From Terriglobia bacterium (lineage in GTDB: Bacteria; Acidobacteriota; Terriglobia; Terriglobales; Acidobacteriaceae): 64,000 nt of DNA. This document shows, piece by piece, positions 51,058 through 59,182 of the stretch. Location of the stretch: NCBI GenBank assembly GCA_020073665.1, contig JAIQEU010000004.1, positions 186,001 to 250,000 on the forward strand. Direction: 5' to 3'. Under the pieces are notes generated by a model. It ran no database searches, was not told where the DNA came from, and saw nothing but the letters and a program-made list of their open reading frames with translations. Numbering within the stretch: the stretch's first letter is position 1; the number at the start of each line of letters is the position of its first letter. The position numbers were made by a program, and so were the translations under genes.

Positions 51058-52401
51058 CTAGAGCGGGAACTGTTGCGCGACGAACGTCATTGCATCCGGC
51101 TTACTCTGCAGCTTCCCTTCCAACTGCGCGTCTTCTACCGCCGTGAGAATTTCTTTGAAGCGCGGGCCGGGCTCGTAGCCGGCAGCAATCAGGTCGGTGC
51201 CGGTTAGCAGCGGCTGGGGGCGAATGGCCTCAGGCGGGAACGACGCGACTTTCTCACGGGTGAAGTTGTAGGACGTCAAATCGCCGTGGCTGGCCTGGCA
51301 GTCGATGCGATGCAGTTGCAGATGTTCCTCAAACCGGGGCATGCGGATGAATTTCTTCAGCGTGGATTCCTTCATGCGCTGCACTTGCGCAAAACGCATG
51401 TGCTGGTTCACCAGCGCCAGGATCTGATCGCTGTCGTCGTTGGAGAAACGCAAGCGATGAAGGATCTCCTCCGCCATCTTTACCCCCACCTCGACATGGC
51501 CATCGAAGCGAATGCGGTCCGGCGCTACCCGGAACGTCGGGGGTTTGCCGACATCGTGCAGAAGGGCTCCCCACGCCAGCGTCGGAGGACAAGGCTGCGG
51601 AAGCTTATCGAGCAAGAGCAGCGTGTGGACGAACACATCGCCCTCAGGATGATACTGGGGCGGTTGCTCTACCCCTTTCATCGCGGAAATCTCAGGCAGC
51701 ACTTGTTGTAGAAGTCCGGATTCGTCGAGCAGCAGGAAGGCCCGGCGCGCGCGCCCTTCGGTAAGCATCTTGGTGAGTTCGTCGCGCAGCCGCTCGCGGG
51801 AGACCTGGTGAATCTCTGGAGCAAGTTTCTGGATCGCGGCGAAGGTTGCCGGGTCAATCCTGTAGTCGAAGCGCGCGGCGAACCGCAGCGCCCGCGGCAT
51901 GCGAAGCTTGTCTTCCGCAAACCGAAGCTCGGGCTCGCCGATGGTCCGGATAATGCCTGCGTCCAGGTCTTTGCGTCCACCCACGAAATCGAGGATTTCG
52001 TTCTTGACCGGATCGAGCAGCAGGCCGTTGATGGTGAAATCCCGCCGTTCTACGTCTTCCCGCGGGTCTTTGCTGTAGCGGACCTGGTCAGGATGGCGGC
52101 CGTCGCTGTAGCCGATGTCCGAGCGGAAGGTCGCCACTTCCACAGCATTGCCATGCGCTGAGGAGCTGCTTGCCGCGTCTCCTGCCGGCGCCGGCACCAG
52201 CACAACCCCGAATTGCGCGCCGACGGCGTAGGTCTCGGGAAAGATACGCATAACTTCGTCGGGAGTCGCATCGGTGGAGACGTCAAAGTCGGCGGGCTCG
52301 CGGCCCAGCAGGAAGTCGCGCACGCATCCGCCCACGAGATACGCCCGGTGGCCCTTCTCGCGCAGGGTTCGGATGATCGAGATGGCGAAGTCTTTGAGCA
52401 C
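51058..52401 (-). CDS. cca: CCA tRNA nucleotidyltransferase with HD domain
   Basis: A 447-residue class II nucleotidyltransferase. The head has 'AYLVGGCVRDFLLGREPADFDVSTDATPDEVMRIFPE' with the GG and DxD motifs and 'RRDFTINGLLLDPVKNEILDFVGGRKDLDAGIIRTIGEPELRFAEDKLRMPRALRFAARFDYRI'. An HD domain ('LLHDVGKPPTF') follows in the middle. It adds or repairs the tRNA 3' CCA; the HD domain suggests phosphohydrolase activity. Poly(A) polymerase is a close alternative, but the motifs favour CCA addition. Confidence 0.9.
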   Translation of the reverse strand: MLKDFAISIIRTLREKGHRAYLVGGCVRDFLLGREPADFDVSTDATPDEVMRIFPETYAVGAQFGVVLVPAPAGDAASSSSAHGNAVEVATFRSDIGYSDGRHPDQVRYSKDPREDVERRDFTINGLLLDPVKNEILDFVGGRKDLDAGIIRTIGEPELRFAEDKLRMPRALRFAARFDYRIDPATFAAIQKLAPEIHQVSRERLRDELTKMLTEGRARRAFLLLDESGLLQQVLPEISAMKGVEQPPQYHPEGDVFVHTLLLLDKLPQPCPPTLAWGALLHDVGKPPTFRVAPDRIRFDGHVEVGVKMAEEILHRLRFSNDDSDQILALVNQHMRFAQVQRMKESTLKKFIRMPRFEEHLQLHRIDCQASHGDLTSYNFTREKVASFPPEAIRPQPLLTGTDLIAAGYEPGPRFKEILTAVEDAQLEGKLQSKPDAMTFVAQQFPL

Positions 52402-52445
52402 GCTGCAACCCTGGCCGCGAACGTTGTTCAGATAATATAGGGTTT

Positions 52446-53597
52446 ATGCCCGATGCCTACATCCTCGGCATGGAAAGTTCCTGCGATGAAACCGCGGCCG
52501 CGGTGGTGCGCTCGGGCGAGCAAATTGTCTCCAACGTCGTGTTTTCGCAGATTGCTACTCACCAACCCTATGGCGGGGTAGTGCCGGAACTCGCTTCCCG
52601 CGAACATTTGCGCGCAATCGTGCCGGTTGTCCGCAAAGCGCTGGCCGATGCTGGCCAGACGTATCAGTCGGTGGACGCCTTGGCCGTGACCCAGGGCCCG
52701 GGCCTGGCAGGCGCGCTGCTGGTTGGCATCAGTTACGCCAAAGCGCTGGCCTTTGCCCTCAACAAGCCGCTGGTGGCGGTCAATCATCTGGAAGGCCACA
52801 TCCATGCGGTGCTGCTCGAAGAGCGGCAGAAGGGCAACCACGAGATCAACTTTCCCTTGCTCGCGCTGGTGGTCTCGGGCGGACACACCCATCTTTACCT
52901 CGGGCAGCAGCGACAAGCGGGCTGGACCTACCGGAATATTGGCCACACCCGCGACGACGCCGCCGGGGAAGCCTTCGACAAGGTGGCCAAACTGCTGGGC
53001 CTGGGATACCCGGGCGGCCCAATCATCGACAAGCTGGCGGCATACGGCAACCCGAACGCGGTGAACTTTCCACCGTCGCAGATCAAGCATCGCGACCGCA
53101 GGACCAAGGGCGAGCCAGTCGAAGCGGCCAGCCAGCTGCGTTTTGATTTTTCCTACAGCGGCATCAAGACCGCAGTCTTGCGGTACGTCGAGACCCATCA
53201 CATGCAAGCCGAAATCCAGACGCGTCGCCGCGCGCTGGCGCAAGTCGTGAGGCCCACCCTGGATGACTATCTCACCCACACCGACTCGCAAACCCTCGAC
53301 CTGGTTGCTTCCTTTCAGCAGGCCATGGTTGAAGACCTGGTTGGCAAGACGTTGGCAGCGGCTCGTGCCAGCGACGTGGCCACTCTGTTCGTCACCGGAG
53401 GAGTAGCGGCGAACAACCAGTTGCGGCAGACGTTTGAGCGCGAAGCTGCCATGCAAGGCCTGCCGGTATACTTCCCTTCCCGCCCGCTTTCCACTGACAA
53501 CGCGGCCATGATCGCGGCCGCGGCCTATCCCAAGTTTCTGGCGAGAGAATTTGCGGCAGAGGATTTTTCGGCCGAGGCGGGGATGGCGCTGCGGTAA
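52446..53597 (+). CDS. tsaD: tRNA N6-adenosine threonylcarbamoyltransferase
   Basis: A 383-residue ASKHA-fold enzyme: 'ILGMESSCDETAAAVV', 'GGVVPELASREHLRAI', the metal-binding HLEGH (His114, His118), 'VSGGHTHLY', 'DDAAGEAFDKVAKLLGLGYPGGP' and 'VTGGVAANNQLR'. It transfers threonylcarbamoyl to A37 of tRNAs reading ANN codons. About 30 residues between 'DFSYSGIKTAV' and the next core helix are longer than in the E. coli protein. It is divergent from cca with 44 bases between them. Confidence 0.97.
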   Translation: MPDAYILGMESSCDETAAAVVRSGEQIVSNVVFSQIATHQPYGGVVPELASREHLRAIVPVVRKALADAGQTYQSVDALAVTQGPGLAGALLVGISYAKALAFALNKPLVAVNHLEGHIHAVLLEERQKGNHEINFPLLALVVSGGHTHLYLGQQRQAGWTYRNIGHTRDDAAGEAFDKVAKLLGLGYPGGPIIDKLAAYGNPNAVNFPPSQIKHRDRRTKGEPVEAASQLRFDFSYSGIKTAVLRYVETHHMQAEIQTRRRALAQVVRPTLDDYLTHTDSQTLDLVASFQQAMVEDLVGKTLAAARASDVATLFVTGGVAANNQLRQTFEREAAMQGLPVYFPSRPLSTDNAAMIAAAAYPKFLAREFAAEDFSAEAGMALR

Positions 53598-53602
53598 ACA
53601 AG

Positions 53603-53729
53603 CAATCAGCACTCAGCCATCCGCATTCAGCCGCAGCGGGTTTCTGCCAGGAGTGGCGGAATCTCTGGACCTGAAAGATCTCCGGGCGCGGAACTCACAG
53701 TGGCTGAATGCTGAGTGCTGACTGCTGAA
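53603..53729. repeat. Word-built palindromic spacer (CAGCACTCAGC type)
   Basis: The space between the convergent tsaD and receiver genes starts with 'CAATCAGCACTCAGCCATCC' and ends with 'GGCTGAATGCTGAGTGCTGA', which are largely inverted copies of a CAGCA(C/T)T word. It could fold into a long imperfect hairpin and act as a terminator for both genes. Not coding. Confidence 0.6.
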
Positions 53730-53730
53730 A

Positions 53731-54138
53731 TTACTTCCCCGCCGCTTGCCCTTTGGCTCGGCCTTTGGAGATGGTGGCCAGGGCCTTGGCGAGTTGTACT
53801 TCGATGTCGATGTCCTTGAAGATAGCGAAGTCGGCGCGCCTTTCATTTTCGTCGAAGCCGCTTTGCCGTCCGGCAACAATCACGATGGGAATCTTCGCGG
53901 TGCCGGAGTGGCTTTTCAGGGCGGTGATCAGATCGCCGCCACTCATCTTTGGCATCTGCATGTCGGTGACAATGAGGTCGGGCACGACTCGTTGCAGGGT
54001 TTCGAGTGCCTCTTGCCCGTTGGTCGCGGACTCGACCACGAAGCCGTGCTCTTCCAGAAACCGGCACACACAATGCCGGATGAGCATGGAATCGTCCACC
54101 ACCAACGCTACTCGTGCCTTTACGTTCTTTGCGGACAA
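53731..54138 (-). CDS. Stand-alone response-regulator receiver domain
   Basis: A 135-residue CheY-like protein. The TTG at 54138 is chosen because GAGG stands about seven bases upstream; the frame extends to 54171 without a better start. The acidic pair is Asp15-Asp16 ('ALVVDDSMLIRH') and the phosphoacceptor is Asp59 ('LIVTDMQMPKMSGGDL'). The Lys of the active site is in 'AIFKDIDIE'. There is no output domain, so it acts by protein contact. The tail is basic ('ISKGRAKGQAAGK'). No kinase gene is nearby. Confidence 0.88.
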   Translation of the reverse strand: MSAKNVKARVALVVDDSMLIRHCVCRFLEEHGFVVESATNGQEALETLQRVVPDLIVTDMQMPKMSGGDLITALKSHSGTAKIPIVIVAGRQSGFDENERRADFAIFKDIDIEVQLAKALATISKGRAKGQAAGK

Positions 54139-54292
54139 AGAGATACCTCGGAGCGACACTAACAAAGCCAAACACGGCCAAACAAGCCGAAACCCCCCGG
54201 CCTAGTTACTTCAGTGACCGGCGGAGTTCCCTTATTGTCGCGGCCGGACACACGTTGGCCGGTGGGTTAACCCTGGAGTGGGCAGAGTGACG

Positions 54293-54442
54293 TCAGGATT
54301 CGTTATCCAATTTGGTCTCTTCGATGGTCATGTCTCTGAATTCGCTGGATTCGAAAACCTCACGGCATTCCAGGCACTCAACGAATTCGGCATCGTCATC
54401 GCGCGACACGATCTGCACACGGGGGTGCTTGCACGGTTGCAT
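54293..54442 (-). CDS. Very small CxH/CxxC zinc-binding protein
   Basis: A 49-residue protein from the ATG at 54442, with AGAGAAG upstream; an in-frame ATG at 54487 is possible but adds Pro-rich text. It has Cys4, His6, Cys23 and Cys26 ('QPCKHPRVQIVSRDDDAEFVECLECREVFES'), a minimal zinc knuckle, then an acidic helix. A good minus-strand promoter stands about 110 bases upstream. Function unknown; the composition suggests a real conserved gene. Confidence 0.62.
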   Translation of the reverse strand: MQPCKHPRVQIVSRDDDAEFVECLECREVFESSEFRDMTIEETKLDNES

Positions 54443-54550
54443 GTCACTTCTCTTCTCGGGGACTGGGGACGGCGGGATTGAATTCATAACTCCGGTCCGG
54501 TCGTACCTTGCCGAGCGGCCATAGGGGGAAATGTAGCCGGAATTGGCCGT

Positions 54551-54578
54551 ATTTTAGCCCTGCCCATCCGGTTGTCAA
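54551..54578 (-). promoter_or_regulatory. Sigma-70-type promoter for the small zinc-binding protein
   Basis: On the minus strand TTGACA (54578-54573) and TAAAAT (54556-54551) are separated by 16 bases, a near-consensus promoter. Transcription would begin near 54544 and give a leader of about 100 bases before the ATG at 54442. Confidence 0.6.
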
Positions 54579-54687
54579 GCCCCCGAGGTGGAACCTCTGT
54601 GGTTTTCCCCCACCGACGTTGTCCGTATGGGCAGCCGGGCCAAGGGACCCGCCATGCGAAACCTTGGAGCGATCTCCTTCCTAAAAG

Positions 54688-54706
54688 TACGACCTTAATA
54701 GTCGTA
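54688..54706. promoter_or_regulatory. IscR type-1-like box, distal copy
   Basis: TACGACCTTAATAGTCGTA: a palindrome with six-base arms whose core GAC(C)-TTAAT-AGTC matches the centre of the IscR type-1 motif (GACT-N5-AGTC). It lies about 150 bases before iscR and 92 bases upstream of the promoter's -10 hexamer. Confidence 0.5.
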
Positions 54707-54774
54707 TTCTGTAACCCGTTAACCTGTCGTAGCTTACACTTCAATGACTGGTTTCTACCGTTGCCTGCACGAGC

Positions 54775-54803
54775 TTGCATTGGGGAGCTATCGGCTCTAG
54801 AAT
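54775..54803 (+). promoter_or_regulatory. Probable iscR promoter
   Basis: TTGCAT (54775-54780) and TAGAAT (54798-54803) with a 17-base spacer. Transcription would start near 54810, at the edge of the proximal IscR-like box, an arrangement suited to repression. Confidence 0.6.
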
Positions 54804-54811
54804 AGTGATGT

Positions 54812-54828
54812 CCGACTAAAAAGGTCGG
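54812..54828. promoter_or_regulatory. IscR type-1-like box, proximal copy
   Basis: CCGACTAAAAAGGTCGG: five-base arms, core GACT-AAAAA-GGTC, one mismatch from the type-1 centre GACT-N5-AGTC. It covers the expected transcription start of iscR, so [2Fe-2S]-IscR could repress its own operon as in E. coli. Inferred from motif and position. Confidence 0.62.
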
Positions 54829-54844
54829 AGTTACCATCAGGGCA

Positions 54845-55300
54845 ATGCTGAAGCTGACCAAGAAAGCGGACTACGGCCTCATGGCTATGAAGCATCTGGC
54901 CGAGCGTGCCCCGAACGGGGCGTGCAGCGCCAAGGAAGTGGCCGACGCCTACGGGATTCCCCAGGAAGCGCTGGCCAAGATTCTGCAGCGCCTGGTCAAG
55001 GCCGGTCTGCTGCACTCGCAGCATGGCATTAACGGTGGGTACACCCTGGCGCGGGATGCGGCGAAAATCAGCGCGTTCGAAGTCATCCGGGCGATCGACG
55101 GCCCGCTGTTCATCACTTCATGTATTACGGTGCGCGGCGAGTGCGACCAGACCGACCGCTGCACCATTCGCGAGCCGCTGCGCCGGGTGAACGAGAGCAT
55201 TGAACAGGTGCTGAAGCGCATCACGATTTCAGAGATGAAAGAAGAGCCGGCGGCCGAGCCGGTCCAGAAGAAGCCGGTCGACTTGGTGAGCATTACATAG
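54845..55300 (+). CDS. iscR: Rrf2 family iron-sulfur regulator IscR
   Basis: A 151-residue Rrf2 winged-helix protein: 'MLKLTKKADYGLMAMKHLAERAPNGACSAKEVADAYGIPQEALAKILQRLVKAGLLHSQHGINGGYTLAR'. Three cysteines (Cys93, Cys100, Cys106) sit where IscR binds its [2Fe-2S] cluster; the spacing is one residue longer than the E. coli C-x5-C-x5-C. In the holo form it should repress the isc genes, and two matching boxes lie upstream. First gene of the ISC operon, 18 bases before iscS. Confidence 0.93.
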   Translation: MLKLTKKADYGLMAMKHLAERAPNGACSAKEVADAYGIPQEALAKILQRLVKAGLLHSQHGINGGYTLARDAAKISAFEVIRAIDGPLFITSCITVRGECDQTDRCTIREPLRRVNESIEQVLKRITISEMKEEPAAEPVQKKPVDLVSIT

Positions 55301-55318
55301 CTACGCAGGAGAGCAATC

Positions 55319-56587
55319 ATGAGCACGGATGTAAAGACGTTCCCCCAGGAGCAAGAGGCAGTAGCGAAGGGCATCAAGCTGCCCATCTACATGGACAACC
55401 ATGCCACCACCCCGGTTGACCCGCGGGTGCTGGCCGAAATGCTGCCCTATTTCCAGGAAAAATTCGGTAATGCCGCCAGCCGCAACCATCCCTTCGGATG
55501 GGTGGCCGAAGAAGGAGTGGAAACCGCGCGTGAGCGTATCGCCAAGCTGGTAGGCGCAACCGCGAAAGAAATCATCTTCACTTCGGGCGCGACCGAGAGC
55601 GACAACCTGGCCATCAAAGGCGTCGCCGAGATGTACAAACAGAAGGGCAACCACATCATCACCGCGGTCACCGAGCATAAGGCTGTGCTCGACACCTGCA
55701 AGCGTCTGGAAAAGTACGGCTACCGCGTCACCTATCTGCCGGTACAGAAAGACGGGTTGATCGATCTCGACGACCTGAAGCGCGCTGTGGATGACAAAAC
55801 CATCCTGGTGACCATCATGGCCGCCAATAATGAGATCGGCGTGCTGCAACCGGTGGAGGAGATCGGCAAGCTGTGCCGCGAGCGCGGCGTGATCTTCCAC
55901 ACCGACGCGACCCAGGCGGTAGGCAAAGTTCCCACTGACGTGAACAAGCAGAACATCGACGTCATGTCGATCTCGGCGCACAAGATGTACGGTCCCAAGG
56001 GCGTGGGTGCGCTGTATGTGCGCCGCAAGAACCCGCGAGTGCAGATTTCACCGATCATCGACGGCGGCGGACACGAGCGCGGCATGCGTTCCGGCACGCT
56101 CAATGTTCCCGGAATCGTTGGTCTGGGCAAAGCCTGCGCCATCGCCACCGAGGAGATGCCGCGCGAATCCTGCCACCTGGCGGGACTACGAAACCGCCTT
56201 AAGGACAGAATCATGGGCCGGCTGGACGAGGTCTACCTCAACGGCTCGTGGGAACATCGTCTGCCCGGCAATCTGAACATCAGCTTTGCCTATGTAGAGG
56301 GCGAATCGTTATTGATGGGAATCAACGACATCGCGGTTTCCAGCGGATCGGCCTGCACCTCGGCGACGCTGGAGCCATCTTATGTATTGAAGGCCCTGGG
56401 CACCGGCGACGACCTGGCGCACAGTTCCATTCGCTTCGGCATTGGACGTTTCAATACCGAGGCCGAAGTTGACTACGTGGCCGACCGCGTGGTTGAGACG
56501 GTCGCGCGCCTCCGCGAACTTTCGCCACTGTACGAGATGGCCAAGGAAGGCGTGGACCTGAAGAGCGTGAAGTGGGCGGCGGAGTAA
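55319..56587 (+). CDS. iscS: Cysteine desulfurase IscS
   Basis: A 422-residue PLP enzyme. It has '[39 protein letters not shown]', the PLP Lys222 in '[20 protein letters not shown]', and the catalytic Cys346 in '[21 protein letters not shown]', in the long flexible loop of the group I IscS type. It takes sulfur from cysteine and passes it to IscU. An N-terminal extension of about 18 residues precedes the usual start. Confidence 0.97.
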   Translation: MSTDVKTFPQEQEAVAKGIKLPIYMDNHATTPVDPRVLAEMLPYFQEKFGNAASRNHPFGWVAEEGVETARERIAKLVGATAKEIIFTSGATESDNLAIKGVAEMYKQKGNHIITAVTEHKAVLDTCKRLEKYGYRVTYLPVQKDGLIDLDDLKRAVDDKTILVTIMAANNEIGVLQPVEEIGKLCRERGVIFHTDATQAVGKVPTDVNKQNIDVMSISAHKMYGPKGVGALYVRRKNPRVQISPIIDGGGHERGMRSGTLNVPGIVGLGKACAIATEEMPRESCHLAGLRNRLKDRIMGRLDEVYLNGSWEHRLPGNLNISFAYVEGESLLMGINDIAVSSGSACTSATLEPSYVLKALGTGDDLAHSSIRFGIGRFNTEAEVDYVADRVVETVARLRELSPLYEMAKEGVDLKSVKWAAE

Positions 56588-56656
56588 CCCAGTACTGAGT
56601 AGCTGGTACCGAGCAAAAGAAACTGAACGACGGCACGAAGACAGGAGACGTAAATC

Positions 56657-57073
56657 ATGGCTTATAGCGATAAGGTTCTCGATCATTATTCCAATCCGCG
56701 GAATGTCGGGTCTCTCGACAAGAACAGCGAGGATGTGGGCACCGGCCTAGTGGGCGCCCCCGAGTGCGGCGACGTCATGAAGCTGCAAATCAAGGTCAAC
56801 CCCCAAACCAACGTCATTGAAGACGCAAAATTCAAGACTTTCGGTTGCGGCTCGGCGATTGCGTCGTCCTCCCTGGCCACCGAATGGGTGAAGGGTAAGA
56901 CCGTGGACGAGGCGCTGCAGATCAAGAACACGGAGATCGTGAAAGAACTGTCTCTGCCGCCGGTCAAGATCCACTGCTCGGTGCTGGCGGAAGACGCCAT
57001 CCGTGCGGCGATCCACGACTGGAAGAAGAAACAGGGAGCGGACAAGCCGGTGGCGGTCGAAACCGGCCGGTAA
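56657..57073 (+). CDS. iscU: Iron-sulfur cluster scaffold IscU
   Basis: A 138-residue scaffold with the three cluster cysteines Cys37 ('GAPECGDVMKLQI'), Cys64 ('TFGCGSAIASSSL') and Cys107 ('IHCSVLAEDAI'), the Asp39 after Cys37, and the HscA recognition motif LPPVK (100-104). It builds [2Fe-2S] clusters with sulfur from IscS and hands them on with HscA/HscB help. A ribosome site (AGGAG) precedes the ATG. Confidence 0.97.
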   Translation: MAYSDKVLDHYSNPRNVGSLDKNSEDVGTGLVGAPECGDVMKLQIKVNPQTNVIEDAKFKTFGCGSAIASSSLATEWVKGKTVDEALQIKNTEIVKELSLPPVKIHCSVLAEDAIRAAIHDWKKKQGADKPVAVETGR

Positions 57074-57139
57074 GGCAATCCGCCGTCAGAGCCGGTGTGA
57101 TCCAAGGCACTGACGGCGCGGTGGCGGCGGCTTAGACTT

Positions 57140-57526
57140 ATGACCACCATGACAGAAGAAACGACGAAGACGGCGACACCTAGCACTCCCGCAAAGGGCA
57201 TCCAGGTGACCGACCGGGCCGTGGCCAGGATCCGGTCCGCCATGGCCAAGGAAGGCATCGCGCCCGATCAGGGTGGGTTGCGCCTGGGCGTGCAAGGCGG
57301 AGGATGCTCGGGGTTGAGCTACAACATCCGCTTCGACACCCAGCCGCGCGAGCGCGACCGCATCTTTCAGTTCGGCGATGTGCGGGTGTTTGTCGACCCC
57401 AAGTCGTTCATCTACCTGCATGGCATGACGCTGGACTACCAGGAAACTCTCATGCAGCAGGGTTTCGTGTTCGTGAATCCGAATTCGTCCAAGTCTTGCG
57501 GTTGTGGCACGTCGTTCTCAGCTTGA
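57140..57526 (+). CDS. iscA: Iron-sulfur carrier protein IscA (HesB family)
   Basis: A 128-residue A-type carrier with a 20-residue polar N-terminal extension. The three conserved cysteines are Cys56 ('VQGGGCSGLSY') and Cys120/Cys122 ('SKSCGCGTSFSA'). It accepts clusters from IscU and delivers them to target apoproteins. Its position after iscU is the standard order. Confidence 0.95.
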   Translation: MTTMTEETTKTATPSTPAKGIQVTDRAVARIRSAMAKEGIAPDQGGLRLGVQGGGCSGLSYNIRFDTQPRERDRIFQFGDVRVFVDPKSFIYLHGMTLDYQETLMQQGFVFVNPNSSKSCGCGTSFSA

Positions 57527-57617
57527 CGGTGTAGCGCGGGCTTTCGCCCGCCGCCCTTTCCCACCACGGCGCCATATATTCTGCTGGACCGGTGTGCAGT
57601 AGTCGGTGAATGTGTCT

Positions 57618-58364
57618 ATGGAGAATCAGGAATCCAAAACGAGTTCGTCGCTGATCACGCCCGGGGATGCGACGTCGACCTGCTGGTCGTGCGGAGACAT
57701 GCGGGCAGCGCACTTCTGCAGCGCATGCGGCAAAGTACAGCCGCCTCTGCCGGTGGATTACTTTACGTTTTTCGCTTTGCCGCGCAAGCTGAACCTCGAC
57801 CCCGCCACCTTGGAGAAAGAGTTCTACGAACTGAGCCGGCACCTGCATCCCGACCTGAGCGCCCGCTTCGACAAGCGCGAGCAGGAGTGGAGCATGGAGA
57901 AAACGTCGCAACTCAACGACGCTTACCGCACATTGAAAGATCCCATCCGCCGCACGGAATATCTTCTGCGCTTGGAGGGTGTGGAGCTTGAAGAGCAGTC
58001 CAAGACGGCCACAGAGAAGGCGCGCGCCACCGGCGAAGTCAAGAAGCAGGTGGTACCGCCCGCATTGCTGGAGGAAGTGTTTGAGCTGAACTTGCAACTG
58101 GAGGAGCTTCGCGCCAGCCAGAAGATGGGCGAGAGCGATCCAGGTCTGGCACGCGAGTTGGAAAACCGGAAAGCAGAGTTGGAAAAGAAGCTCGCAGGCC
58201 TGTCAGAAGAGCTGCAAGGCTATTGGGACGACTGGGACCGCCTGGTTGATAGTGGCAGCGAGGAAGACCGCCGCAAGGTGCGGGACAAGATGGTCGACCT
58301 GCTGAACCGGCGAAACTATCTCCGGAACCTGGTACGGGATGTAAACGAAGCACTGGGAAATTGA
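57618..58364 (+). CDS. hscB: Co-chaperone HscB with N-terminal zinc ribbon
   Basis: A 248-residue protein; the ATG at 57618 is chosen, with an in-frame GTG at 57606 as the alternative. A zinc ribbon (Cys22, Cys25, Cys34, Cys37: 'TCWSCGDMRAAHFCSACGKVQPP') precedes the J-domain ('DYFTFFALPRKLNLDPATLEKEFYELSRHLHPDL', HPD at 77-79), and a C-terminal three-helix bundle binds IscU. HscB stimulates the HscA ATPase. Proteobacterial HscB lacks the ribbon; mitochondrial HSCB has one. Confidence 0.93.
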   Translation: MENQESKTSSSLITPGDATSTCWSCGDMRAAHFCSACGKVQPPLPVDYFTFFALPRKLNLDPATLEKEFYELSRHLHPDLSARFDKREQEWSMEKTSQLNDAYRTLKDPIRRTEYLLRLEGVELEEQSKTATEKARATGEVKKQVVPPALLEEVFELNLQLEELRASQKMGESDPGLARELENRKAELEKKLAGLSEELQGYWDDWDRLVDSGSEEDRRKVRDKMVDLLNRRNYLRNLVRDVNEALGN

Positions 58365-58438
58365 GTCATTGAATCATTGATTCATTGCGCGCGAGGTCGC
58401 CTTGCAATGATTCAGTGTTTCAATGAATAAGTGATTCA
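58365..58438. repeat. Word-built spacer (ATTCATTGA type) before hscA
   Basis: The space between hscB and hscA is made of variants of TGATTCATTG and its inverse (TCATTGAATCATTGATTCATTGC ... GCAATGATTCAGTG, split across 58366-58415). It has no coding signal. It resembles in style, not in sequence, the spacers at 32731, 53603 and 60743. Confidence 0.5.
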
Positions 58439-59182
58439 ATGTCTTTTGACCGCATCGTCGGAATCGATCTGGGCACCACCAACTCGCTGGTGGCCTTCAT
58501 GGAAGGGGATACGCCTGTCGTCATCCCCGGCGAGGACGGGTCTAACCTCCTGCCTTCGGTGGTAGCGCTCGACGAGCGGGACCAGATTATTGTCGGCAAC
58601 GCCGCCCGCAAATATCTGATCGAAACCTCCGAACGTGCCGTCTATTCCGTCAAGCGGCTGATGGGCCGCGGGGTGGAAGACATCCGCGAAGAACTCAAGT
58701 TGTTCCCTTTCCGCCTGGCGGAAGATATGCAGCCCGGCGAGGTCCTCAGGATCAAGCTGGGCGACAAGACCTTTACGCCGCCTGAGATTTCTGCCTTCAT
58801 CCTGCGCCAGCTTAAGCGCAACGCTGAGCGTTTCTTTAACGCGCCCGTCAGCAAAGCCGTCATCACGGTGCCCGCGTACTTCAATGATGCGCAGCGGCAA
58901 GCCACTAAAGACGCTGGGCGCATTGCCGGGTTGGACGTCTTGCGCCTGGTGAACGAACCCACGGCCGCATCCCTCGCCTACGGCCTGGACAAGAAGCAGC
59001 ATGGCACGGTTGCCGTGTATGACCTTGGCGGTGGCACCTTCGACATCTCGATCCTTAAGCTGCACGACGGAATCTTCGAAGTGATCGCCACCAATGGCGA
59101 CACTCACCTGGGTGGAGATGACATCGACAACCTGCTGATCACCATTGCGCTGGATGACAGCAGACCATTCGAAAAGCGGTGA
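58439..59182 (+). CDS. hscA: HscA N-terminal part (gene split by deletion and frameshift)
   Basis: 247 residues covering most of the Hsp70 nucleotide-binding domain: '[38 protein letters not shown]', '[40 protein letters not shown]' and '[13 protein letters not shown]'. After '[18 protein letters not shown]' the frame goes wrong and stops within seven codons. The natural continuation ('[16 protein letters not shown]') resumes two bases later in another frame, and the 13-20 residues that Hsp70s carry here are missing. A deletion not divisible by three explains both. This half alone cannot bind substrate. Confidence 0.85.
   Translation: MSFDRIVGIDLGTTNSLVAFMEGDTPVVIPGEDGSNLLPSVVALDERDQIIVGNAARKYLIETSERAVYSVKRLMGRGVEDIREELKLFPFRLAEDMQPGEVLRIKLGDKTFTPPEISAFILRQLKRNAERFFNAPVSKAVITVPAYFNDAQRQATKDAGRIAGLDVLRLVNEPTAASLAYGLDKKQHGTVAVYDLGGGTFDISILKLHDGIFEVIATNGDTHLGGDDIDNLLITIALDDSRPFEKR

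Larger units (their letters stand above)
54443..54844. other. Divergent control region between the small zinc protein and iscR
   Basis: About 400 bases holding promoters in both directions and two IscR-like boxes, listed separately. The GC-rich part at 54580-54680 has small hairpins such as GAGGT-GGA-ACCTC, but I could not match it to a known riboswitch. Confidence 0.5.

Noticed and set aside
52428-53612. 394-codon open frame antisense to tsaD
   Set aside because: tsaD is beyond doubt on the plus strand; the antisense frame has no recognisable motif and is expected from GC-rich codon use. The same holds for long shadows at 1339-2217, 5986-6888, 31823-32572 and 40550-41509.
54580-54690. Riboswitch upstream of iscR
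   Set aside because: Small hairpins are present, but no known riboswitch core could be fitted, and the region lies upstream of the proposed iscR transcription start.
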